A stretch of DNA of 64,000 nucleotides. It comes from Ostrinia nubilalis (taxonomy: Eukaryota > Arthropoda > Insecta > Lepidoptera > Crambidae). A model generated the notes under the pieces. That model was given only the letters and a program-made list of their open reading frames with translations, searched no databases and was not told the origin of the DNA. Positions 25,201 through 37,200 of this stretch are shown here, one piece after another. The stretch is from positions 5,529,001-5,593,000 of the forward strand of contig NC_087117.1 in assembly GCF_963855985.1 (NCBI RefSeq), given 5' to 3'. A program made the position numbers and the translations under genes. Positions within the stretch are counted from its first letter, which is position 1. Each line of letters starts with the position of its first letter.

Positions 25201-28200
25201 GGTATTTCGCATTTATGAAGATTCGATTTGAGTTTCTAATGAGGTGACAATCATTATATTGAATTAAGAACCCTTTTATTGTTATAGGTTAAAAAAAGGT
25301 TACATTATCGTCCCGCATCTCCAAACCTATCATATTATAGGTATTTCAAAGCATTATATCCCTTATCTTCACGAGTCGTTGCCCATGCGGGTCGGCAGTT
25401 ACGAACATAGGAGGTCTTACCCTACAGTAATTAGTGGGACAATAATTAAGCGTGGTCATTATGGAATCAGAGCGGGAAGGACGTCATTTTAGTTATAAAT
25501 ACTGTAGTTTATTATTCTACATATTATTATTAAAACAATAAAATTTGTATTGGCTCGTTGATGTATTCGAGAAATTCGAGAGAATCGAGTGACATTTTAG
25601 ATGAAAAATATTGACATAAGAAAAACGAAGAAAAAGAAATATTCTTGCTGGCCAGTGCGCGCAGCCAAGGAGGCGGCCGTTGCGGCCGCAACATGCCCCC
25701 CGCGTTGAAGGGAAGGCTAGGTACGTTGCCGAGTCTTCAAATGGAGTTCAGGAAAGATGATGCCTCTTGTGATGTTATTCGTCGTCTGGTAGAGGACATA
25801 TCTTGCAAGCAGCTCGTCGAACGATTCCTTCGGCAGTTCTGACGTCGGCCACTCGACTGATCCCATCGGGTCCTGGGTAGAGTTTCGTGATGCGACCCAG
25901 TTTCCATTTGAGTGGCGGGAGATTTTCTTCCTTCAGAAGAACGAGTTTATTTAGGTCCAACGTTGTTTTGTTCGTGGTCCATTTGTGGCGTAGTTGTAGA
26001 TCTCGCAGGTATTCGTGGTGCCAACGCCGCCAGAAGTGTTGACGGAGGGCCTCAATACGTGCGTAACGGGTCAGTCGGTCCAAATTGTCCTGATGATACG
26101 TGTGAGATGGAATCGTTGTGAATGATCGGCCTATGAGGAAATGACCGTGTGTAAGAGGTTGGAGATCTTTAGGGTCGGATGACAATGGTGACAATGGTCT
26201 CGAGTTTAATATCGCTTCGATTTGCGATAGCAAAGTACTTAGCTCTTCGAATGTCAGATGTGAACGGAACACAATTCGATTCAAGTGATGTTTCGCGGAT
26301 TTGACAACGGCTTCGTACAGACCACCGAAGTGGGGCGCGTATGCTGGGGCAAAATGGAACGCGATACCCTCAGTTGTCATAGCGTCAGAGACACTGTCAG
26401 TAGTATGTTGCTGCTTAAGGAGTCGTTTTAGCTCCTACGAAGCTAAGACTATTAGATGATTTTACCCCGGCGCGACATAAAACGTCTTAAGGCCATGAGG
26501 AATGACTCCGTGGTAAGATCGGCGACTGCTTCTAAGTGGATAGATATATTCAATTGATCTTGCTAAGTTTTTGCCACGGATTGGTCAATAACACGTACGT
26601 ATTGAAGCTAATAAATGCTGTGGTCGTGTGATGTTCGTGTTGAAATAAAAGCTTTGTAAACGGGTGAGTGGACTGTATAATTAATTATCGGATGTTTTTC
26701 GCTATATTCGAGTTAAGAGTTTTCGAGTATACCGTCGACAAGTAAAATTCGGTTGTCATCGAGAAACGGTAATAATTTTTAATGAAAGCTTTTTATTCTT
26801 TAACATAGTATCGAGTATACGAGAGACAATTAAACTTGACTTATTCGAACTAATGAATGTAATGATTGTTCATGTTTGATTACTGGCAAAGACCTTGTGA
26901 GTTTTGATACGAGTGTTTTTACGATTATAAATATGGAACTGTACACATACGCGATTGTTCGATTCAGTTTCGTGTATTCGATTCGAGTCGTCGTTCGAGT
27001 TGTTTAAAATTATTTAGAGCCGTGTCGCACGAGTCCTCGCGCAGAGGAATATTAACAGCACACCTGCCTATATTATCATGAGATGATTGAGTCATATGCT
27101 TGAGTTCTGTAAATGATGGTGTGGTAGTCAGAAAAGTGCACGTAAAGTTGTTCGTTTTAATATTCGAGATAGATCCGGATACCAGCCAGCCTAATTTTGT
27201 CTCAATTAATTGGAGATTAGAACCGGGGGCGACTGGGATTCTGTTAGATTGGATTAAGCTTGGATCTGCTAGAACTAGGTACTCCCGAAGGCAAGTTTAT
27301 ATCGACCCGTATGGGTTGACTCGGTATTGAACCCACGATACGGGGAATGACAAGACACGATAATGTGGAACTAAAATCTGTTACTAGTGATTGAACTGTG
27401 ACTGCACATTGTCGATTAATAACTTGCGCGTTACCGCTGATGCCTTGTATCGTGTTTAAGACTTGACGTGGTTGAATGCCTAACTTCTCGCACAAGCTTT
27501 CCGTGATAAGCGAGCACTGACTTCCTGAGTCCAAGAGCGCCTTAACGAGTACGCTTTTATTGTTATGCATTATTATACGTACTGAGGCTGTTGACAATAA
27601 AACTTGGTCTAGGGTCGTGTTTTCGATTTTCATTACAGCCTGAGAATTGATCGTAGTTTCTGGTTCCACGAACAATATGGTTTTACCAAGGGTCGTTCCA
27701 CCACCGATGCCGGGGTTGCACTACTTAAACATATCTTCGAGGCTTGGGAGAATTCTCAAAATGCACTAGGGGTCTTCTGTGATCTCTCAAAAGCTTTTGA
27801 CTGCGTAGAACATCAAACGCTAATTCGCAAACTGCACTATTATGGGGTGAAGGACTCGGCTTTGGATTTAATACAATCCTATTTAAACTTTAGAGTTCAA
27901 AAAGTTGACATAAATGGTGTTTTGTCTTCTGGGTCACCTGTGAAAATGGGAGTTCCGCAGGGGTCCATTCTGGGTCCATTCTTGTTTCTTATATACATTA
28001 ATGATCTACCATATTTTGTTAAGGACTCTTGCGAAATCGTGTTATTTGCTGATGACACATCTTTGATTTTTAATATTGATAGAAGTAAAAATAACTTTGA
28101 CGATGTAAATAATGCACTAACAAGAGTTTTAAGTTGGTTCACTACAAATAATTTACAACTCAATGCAAAGAAAACAAAATGTATAAAATTCTCTTTGCCT

Positions 28201-31200
28201 AACGTAAAAACAGTTAGTACCCAAATAGAACTTAATAATAATGCAATCGATCTGGTAGACTCTACTGTATTTCTGGGAATTACCCTGGATTCAAAACTCC
28301 AGTGGGGCCCCCATATAGAAACTCTGGCGGGAAAGCTCAGCTCAGCGGCTTTTGCAATAAAAAGGATACGGTCATTAACCGATGTTTCAACAGCTCGCTT
28401 AGTCTACTTTAGCTACTTTCATAGCCTAATGTCATATGGAATCATGCTATGGGGCAAAGCTGCAGATTTTGAAACAATATTTATTTTGCAAAAACGTGCG
28501 ATAAGATACTTGTATAAAATGAAAGCAAGAGCGTCCCTTAGAGAATTGTTTAAAGAAATTGGCATTCTCACGGCCGCTTCACAATACATCTTAAACTGTA
28601 TTCTATTTATTCAACAAAATATTAACGAATTCAAAAAGAAAAGTGATATTCACCAAATTAACACTAGAAATAAAAATAAATTGGCTATACCCGCTTTTAG
28701 ACTTAATAAAGTGTTTGCCACTTTTATGGGACAAGGTATCCATTTTTATAACAAAGTCCCTGATAAATATAAAGAGCTACCGTATAATAAATTTAAAGGT
28801 ATAGTTAAAGATCACATGCTTAAAAAAGCCTATTATACAACTCGAGATTTTCTTAATGATAAGTCATCCTGGGAGTAGGATTATGGTCCTCTCATGCTTG
28901 CACTAAAAAGAATTAAAATGAAAAGTAATATTGTATAAACTAATAATAATTTCTCAAATGTTATAGTGTCATGCTTCTCAATCTGGACTGTTACTTAGCT
29001 TTATTATTAGTTTTTTTTTAAGAGATAACTTGGCATTGTCATTCTCACTAAAATGTCTCTGGGGTGGTGGCGTAGTGAGGCGGGTCGTTACATTCCCTCT
29101 AATATGGTCGAGTGAAGCGATGGCTGGTTCACTCGTCATGTCTGTGAACAGGCGCTGCTTTCGGGGACTGGTCAATCCAAGTTATTCAAATTTATGTATG
29201 CGAGTCATTTCTACTAGTACCTTAATATGTAAGTCTAGATATTAGCACGTCACTACCTTGTTTAATATACCACGCAATCTTGTATACCTACCCATTCTTA
29301 TGAAACACCATACAAGAATGCATGGTAAATTCAGTGAACTGCTCCTGAATCGAATGTACCTACTACTACTATTTCTATTTATTTATATTAACCGGCAGAC
29401 AGTGGTGACTGAGTTTGTTGCGGCGCTTCTTCTCAGCACTTGCCAAATGTTGGTCTCGAAGCGCTGGTAGGGTAAAAAGATTATGAGACATGTAGAGGCT
29501 CCTTAAGAGCATATTTTATGACGATTTGTAAGAACTATTTATTAGTCTAAACAAATAAAGAAATTTTGACTTTTGACTTTGACTTTGACACGTGAAGATG
29601 CGAATTATGTTTTTCGTTACAATATTTGCAGCCTCGTGAGCGACACGTGGAAACAGTATGTCCTGGCCTGAGGCAATTTTTGCAAAGACTCAATTTCTCT
29701 ACAAACTTGACGCGTTCATGAACCGATGAATCTAAAAACGTTTTGCAAAAATATATCGGGTGTGCATCTTGACAGACAGGGCATTTGAAGTGAGGACGAT
29801 TGAAAGTGGGTGAATATCCCAAGCACGTTTTTTACGCGGCGGAGCTGAGAATCGATGGGAGAAATGTAACTAGAGCAATGATTTTTTTTCTGTATATAGT
29901 TTAAACAGCGTTTTACACGATAGCAAAGTCTTCAGGACAATAGGTAGTTATTTTATGTACTAAAAAAAATTTCAAAGACCCATAATCTAATAGCGGTGGC
30001 GTGTCCTGACTCTATTTCTACTCATAAATTGTGTTATTCCTTCTTTCTCGGGGATTCTAGTAATTTAAGAATAGTATAGCCATAAAATACATTAAATAAG
30101 ACTTCCAAATGATATGAAAGAAATGTGATATTTCATAATTTAAGTGTTTTAAATAGCCTTTCAAAACTGTCCCACGAAAAAAAGCAATTACAGTGGCTCA
30201 ATTTCGACACTCTCTTACATCTCCAAAGTAGCTTTGAGAGACGTAGAGTTCTTCTTCCCTGCACCACACAGCTGTGTCCTCCTGATCGGGCTATAAAGAC
30301 TTGCGACTTGTGGTATTGTTTTTCCAGCAGACCCGTAAATATTTGTATCAGCGGCACAGGAATACAAAATTTTTCAATTTCGCTGACAAGTGTATGAGTG
30401 AAAGCTACTTACTTAGATGCTAAACGATTCTTTAACATGATTAAAGTTTGGTGTTTTGTTGTATCTGCATACAGAAATTATTGATCAGAATTATAGTTTT
30501 CTTTATAATTTGAATTTTGTAACAGTTTTTTAATTCCGGTGGCGCAATTTCGGTGGCTCCGGTGGCGAATCTATTGCCAGGATTGGTCTTATTGGCTCTG
30601 GAGCATTGTACCTAGGTCTACTAAGGTCTCAGTCATAACTACAATATCGTCAGTTAATCGAATTTGTGTGATGTACTCGCCGTATCTTAATACTGAGCTC
30701 GGTCTAGCTCAGTAGCTTGAAAACCTCTAAGTGGGAGGTAGTGAAGACTTTAAGAGACTATGGTATCTCCAACTCTAAACCCTCGCAGCAAACAGATAAA
30801 GGACATCATCCATGTTTCATATATTTTTGGTCCAAAATCAAAAGTGCCGGCCAACAAAAAAAAGTGCTGTATTCTGACAGAATACGTCTGCCTTAGCATT
30901 TGTTACTATGGCACCAAAGCCGTAGCTCCACTGTGCGACGAGTATTTGAGATCTAAAAGTCATCGACTATTCATACATTTTTTGTTCAAAATCAAAAGTG
31001 TCGGCCAATAAAAAAAAAAGTGCTGTATTCTGACAGAATACGTCCGCCTTAGCATTTGTTACTATGGCACCAAAGCTGTAGCACCACTGTGCGACGAGTA
31101 TTTGAGATCTAAAAGTCATCGACTATTCATACATTTTTTGTTCAAAATCAAAAGTGTCGGCCAATAAAAAAAAAAGTGCTGTATTCTGACAGAATACGTC

Positions 31201-34200
31201 CGCCTTAGCATTTGTTACTATGACACCAAAGCTGTAGCACCACTGTGCGTCGTAGTATTTGAGATCAAAGTCAGTCGTTTCATATATTTTTAGAACTCAA
31301 ATATTACGATGCACAGTGGTGCTACAGCTTTGGTGCCATAGTAATAAATGCTAAGACGGACGTATTCTATCAGAATACAGCACTTTTATTTTTTGGCCGG
31401 CACTTTTGATTTTGGACCAAAATGGATGATGTCCTTTCGAGTTGTGATCTTGGAGGAGGGCTGATATGATGAAGTTTTCATACAAATACTTCAGAAGTTG
31501 CATGTTCGTTCGTTCGTTTCAGCCAAATGACGTCCACTGCTCGACAAAGGCCTCCCCCAAGGTTTTCCATAATGAACGATCCTGCGCTGTCCGCATCCAG
31601 GCTCTTCCCGCGACCTTTACCAGATCGTCGGTCCACCTAGTAGGAGGCCTGCCCACGCTACGTCTTCCAGCCCGTGGTCGCCACTCGAGAACTTTCCTGC
31701 CCTAACGGCCATCGTCTCTACGAGATTCGATCACGCAGGGAAACTCCGAGCATAGCCCGCTCCATCGCCCTTTAAGTGACTGTGAGCCTTCTTATAAGGC
31801 CCAAAGTAAGCGACCACTGATTTTCATAAGCTCAGTTGTGATTTCATTATCTCCTGGTTCATACCTTGTTTTTAATAGGGCATTCTAATCTCGCTCAAGC
31901 TAAAGTCTAGGATATCTTCGCTAAAGTGTCGGGATAATCTCGATCTTCAGCCTAATTACTAGTAGTGCTTCTTAATCTCTCCTAGCAGCTTAGGCATTTA
32001 CCAAAATGGTTCTGCTATCCTCGTTATTCATGTTGGTATATTCAATTTGGTCCTCGCAAATACATACTTTCGATTTATTACAAAAAATCGTCTCTATAAT
32101 ACACTTTGTATCGATACTAAGCAGAATCTTAAAAACAGATGAGAATAGTTCTGAAACAGCTAAAATTTCCCTAGTCTCGTAGGTTACAATCTATTCTGCC
32201 ACTCGAGCTGAAAATTCGTGGGATTTTGGAGCTGGATTGGCACTGGTCGTGGCTTAGACTTCATCAGTCGACATCTTTTGAGCATCTTTTATTTGGCATT
32301 CTTCTATTTCGGTGATCACTTCTTCTTCTTCCTCGGTCCCTCACTGATGAGGATCGCGACCGCAGATAGTGTTCCTCCATAGACTGCGGTCATAAGCTGT
32401 GTGGTGAGGTCTTTCTGATGAGTCTAGAATAACGGGGCTGTTGGCGGCTAGAGCCAGAAAGTTTTGGATTTGTTTGGAGGGAATGGAGGGATTTTGCCGT
32501 TATCACCATGCTTAGCAGGCTGGTTGGTAGTTCCAGTATGGTAGTATAATACCTGGAAAGATGCTGCAGCCCACCCTCCAGTATTTTGATTGCTTAGTCG
32601 GCTCTTACGACTCACATGGGAAGATCTGATGCTTTTTTAGGGTCACAACATAGGCCTGAATATTGTTTTTAATTATAAACATCTTTACTGGATAATAATA
32701 CTTAATTGATTACAAATAAATAAGTAATTTGAGACAATCATCCATAACATTCCGAATTCCGCTGTATAAATAAATTTCGGTGGATTGGGTCTTAATTCAG
32801 GTGGCTTAAATACAATTTCGGTGGCTCTTGAGAATTTCAAATTAACACCTTTGCTGCGGCAGTAACTTTCTAATACTTTCCATTCCTTCGGTACAAGGTC
32901 TATAAACCTGGTATTAAAACTTACATTGTGGCGGCACAAGGCTTAAAGACCTTGTAATATTTAAGATATATTAATTTTATTTTTGGCTTCATGTTAATAG
33001 ATATTGTGTTTTTTTCTTTGAATATTAATAATAATGCATTTATTGACATACACCTGAAGGCGTTCGTAAATAACTTGTTTAGTATAAAAATTATAGCTAT
33101 ATTCAAAATACAAGGCTTATGCACCCTGTGCCGCACTGAAGTAGGAAAGTCTGGTGGGTATTCTAGGGATGTGAAATACAAATATCGATAGTTTTAATTA
33201 AGTTTTAATAAAAATTTAAAAAATTAACAAACCAAGATGTTTTAATAATTTAGTCTAAATATTTTACAAATAAGACATACGTGCATAAATACTTAAATAA
33301 GCTATATTTAAAGAAAACATATTATTTAATAACATTTAGTTACAACTTCAAATGTTTGTCACGAAAAACTATTTAAATTAGCAATCAATCGTGTAGCAAA
33401 TTAAATTATAATCAATTTGCCGTTTTGATTTTGTTTGTTTCTCTTGACGCCATGTCGACATGTGCGTTTCTTACGAATGCGAGGCAACACTGGCTGCACG
33501 AAGCTAGCGTGGGGTGCGGTACCAGGTGCGCAGGGTACAAGGTGCTTCGACCTGGTTTCGCATTGTGAAGATATTTTATTACTTCCGTGCGGTACCAGGT
33601 CTAAAAACCTGGTATTAAGGTAGGTATATCATTGGATTCTATTTTAAGAATACATCATAGATATATATTCATCACTTTCCTACACCGGACCCAATTTAAG
33701 TTATGCCTTTCGCACGACAAGGAAGACTATAATTTTCTTAGCCGCACGGTAAGCGAGACGTACACAAGGTCTATAGACCTGGTTTCGCACTCAACGTGTT
33801 AACATATCTCGAGAAGTATTAATAATATTTTGATATCTACCATATCATTGAATAATACAAGTTATTTACTATTATTTCTGCCACAAAAAAGTTTTGGAAA
33901 GAGGAAATTAAAATTCGCCACCGGAATTAGACAAAAATCGAGTTTGTTGATATTCACCCAAGTATCATATTTGGTTGTCGTTACCGAAAGCACTTGCTTA
34001 GGCTGAAAATTGCGAATAGGTTTTAACGATTGCGATTGTTTAGAGGACATAGTTTCGAGTAAGTCAGCTCTATCACGCAAGAAATTGGTAAATTGTTCGA
34101 GAGTAGGAACTGTGTTACTAGACCGATGCTCTTCCCACTGACGCGATGTGGTAGAGTCAAGTTTCGATGACACTAGATAAATTATCACTGTATCCCAACT

Positions 34201-37200
34201 ATCAACTGGTTCGCCTAACGATTTTAACGCTGCGAGATTTTTCGTCATACAATCGAGTAATTGTCTGATACTACAATACGATTCATTTGCAATATTATCA
34301 ATTGAGAAAAGGGACTTCACGTGATTATGTATTAGTAATCTTTTATTATGGTATCGATCGTTCAAGAGCTGCCAAGCTACAGCATAGTTTTGAGCCGAAA
34401 ACTCAAGACTTTGCAGCAAAATGGCAGCGCTGCCTTGCAATGAGTTTCGCAAATAATGGTACTTCGTGATCAATGGTAAATTGTGGTTGTCATGCACCAA
34501 CGAGGCAAAAGTATCTCGGTATTCTATCCACTTATCATAGCTACCGTCAAAACACGGCAACGATATTGTTGGCAGCTTAAGACCCTGTATGTGAACACCA
34601 TTATGACCGTTATTAGACTGCGCCTCCTCGAACGTGCTATCAGCAAACAAACGCTTACCAATTGACAGTGCCTCTGCGTACGTACCCTCGAAGGCGTCGC
34701 GCTCGTCCAAATGTTTCTCCAACTGATCTACGTCTGTGAATTCGATTTGACATTGAATTTCATTGAAAGATTCATAAAGGTCTTTTAGAGAATCGAATTG
34801 AAATTGAATTGTTTTCACATCTGACTCGACGATGCAAGATTCGTCCTTTACTTTGTTATAGAATCGTGTGAGTTTGGCTTTAATTACGCCGCGCTTACTC
34901 ACGAGTTCGCTTAATTTCGCGGGCATGATGAAATTATAAAAAAATACGAGAAAAATAACACGATTATGTATGAAAAATGAGTGATAGTCGGTACGTTACG
35001 TGTACGAGGCCCGTCCGTCGCGTTTCGTTGCTGCGAAGGCCGGGTTTCTGAAGACACGACGAGAAGTCTTCAGAAATTACGTGTATCGAGGTCGCTGGGT
35101 ATCGCTTCTTCTCCAGTTCGAAAGTATTGGCATCCGTGTCCAATTATGTGTTCCCGAACAGGCGAAAGATATCCGGCTCGAAGGACCAAAAAACATGTAG
35201 TTTATTATTCTACATATTATTATTAAAACAATAAAATTTGTATTGGCTCGTTGATGTATTCGAGAAATTCGAGAGAATCGAGTGACATTTTAGATGAAAA
35301 ATATTGACATAAGAAAAACGAAGAAAAAGAAATATTCTTGCTGGCCAGTGCGCGCAGCCAAGGAGGCCGCCGTTGCGGCCGCAACAAATACACTTACAGT
35401 AAAGTTATACAATAATAAATCGAAAGGTCACTCACTCACTTACTCATCATCATCATAATCATTTCAGCCACTGCTGAACATAGGCCTCCCCCAATGATTT
35501 CCACAATGGCCGGTTGGTGGCGGCCTGCATCCAGCGCCTTCCCGCTACCTTTATGAGGTCGTCGGTCCATCTTGTGGGTGGACGTCCTACGCTGCGCTTT
35601 CCGGTACGTTTATGTACTCACCTACTCATCACGAAATCTCAGAAACTACAAGTGCTAGGAGTCTCAAATTTTGCATGGGGGTTCCTTTTAGAACGTAGGT
35701 GCTCACTAAGATGGGATTTTGCAAAATTCAACCCCCCAAGTAAAGCTAGTCTCTTATTAGGACGATCACTCGTTCGTTACACCCTGCATATTTGTACTGT
35801 TAATATTTTTCAATTAATTCTTATTTATAATAAATTATTATAAATATTTATTTATAATATAATATAATTTAATCTATACTTCTATACTAATATTATAATG
35901 CGAAAGTAACTCTGTCTGTCTGTCTTGCTTTCACGATGAAATTTGGCATGGAGATAGTTTGAGTCCCGGGAAAGGACATAGGAGGTTTTTATCCCGGTTT
36001 TTGAAACAGGGACGCGGGCGATAAAGTTTTTCTGTGACAGACAAAATTTCAAGTGGGCGAAGCCGCGGGCGGAAAGCTAGTAATTTATAACTTCACCTCC
36101 CTTTAACCACTGTAAATCTATATTTAGCCAATATGCGTATCCAATAATTTTCCTAGCAATAAATCAATTTGCTTCGTCCACTTCGCGCCATCGCGGAATG
36201 AGCTGTCAAACGCAGACACACTCGAGCGGCCATGTTTGCGCGGGAACGCCATATTGGATTGGTTGGGCCACAGATTAATAATGTACAGAAGTTTTTATTT
36301 TAGACTTTTGGACTGGAAAATGTAGCGACATTTTTGGAACTTAAAGTTTAAAGGATAGAGAAGCTATCGTAAGCAAAATTCTTGCTCTATGTTGGAAAGA
36401 ATTAATACTAAAGTTCGCTGAACAGAGCGTCACAACTTTACTAAAATCATCAAAAATCATCTATTATCTCTACAGATTTTTGATCTATTATTCTTGGTTA
36501 AGCAGATATACGCATAATTTTATTTTTATTTAAATTCCCAAATAGTTTTGTGTGCAGGTTGAAAAAGTGTTTGGTTTCCTTGACACTTCTCCGTCGAACA
36601 TAAACGCATCGCTTCGCAATCTTGCGAGTGGAAAAACGCATTCTTATCGCCCGCAAATCGCATTATCTTCTAATCATAACGCACAACGCATTTCCGCAAA
36701 ACGCATTCGCATCCAACTCCGAATTGCCCGTGACCTGAACCCCCTGCAGGGGAAGTGAAACTCTTCGATCCGTCTTCGTTCCGGAGTGTCCCGGTGACAG
36801 CGGTGGTCGAGCTGGCTGAAGGGAGATCCGGCTCGAAGGACCACAAACTATGGTATGGCGTGTAAATAGCCACAACAGGCATTTCCCGACGTAAAAAAAA
36901 GTTAACTGCTGTCAAGAAGTTAAAATAAAAATGGCGGCAGAGAAATTAAAGAAGCAGAATAAACAATTTGTCCCAGCTTGTCCCGAGTACCAACTTTCAT
37001 CATATTAAACCTAATAATTGTTTTAGAAAGTTGGCGCTTGGCTAAATTGGATCATAGCGGAGTCGCGCGCAGGCTGAATCTGATTTGAGACTAGTGTTGG
37101 GACAAGGACGAAGGATGTATCGATAAATTGGGCCATTTTGACGGAACTCGCGACTGAAATTGCAGGTACCTAGGATGTATCGATAAACTGGGTGGTTTTG

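Larger units (their letters stand above)
29830..33900. other. ~4 kb nested block of unassigned mobile DNA inside BEL/Pao Gag
   Basis: Holds a TIR element (30798-31438), a LINE tail (31505-31840) and low-complexity flanks. Repeated boxes GGTGGCGAATT/AATTTCGGTGG occur near 30535, 32780 and, inverted, at 33910. A palindromic ACCAGGTCT...AACCTGGT recurs near 32897, 33596 and 33768. The minus frame 32939-32685 ([20 protein letters not shown]...) looks protein-like but is not recognised. Confidence 0.4.
25503..35386 (-). mobile_element. BEL/Pao-type LTR retrotransposon, defective, with nested insertions
   Basis: Two 191-bp LTRs (25503-25693 and 35196-35386) differ at one base and are flanked by the 5-bp target duplication AATAC. 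Transcription runs on the minus strand: primer site for tRNA-Tyr, gag, zinc fingers, protease, then integrase. The reverse transcriptase and RNase H are absent. A Jockey fragment (27671-29588) and about 4 kb of other DNA (29830-33900) split the body. Near-identical LTRs point to a recent insertion even though the coding part is broken. Confidence 0.9.

Noticed and set aside
32685..32939. Host gene exon
   Set aside because: Protein-like, but no splice context, partner exon or recognised family, and it is embedded in mobile DNA. Kept only as a finding.
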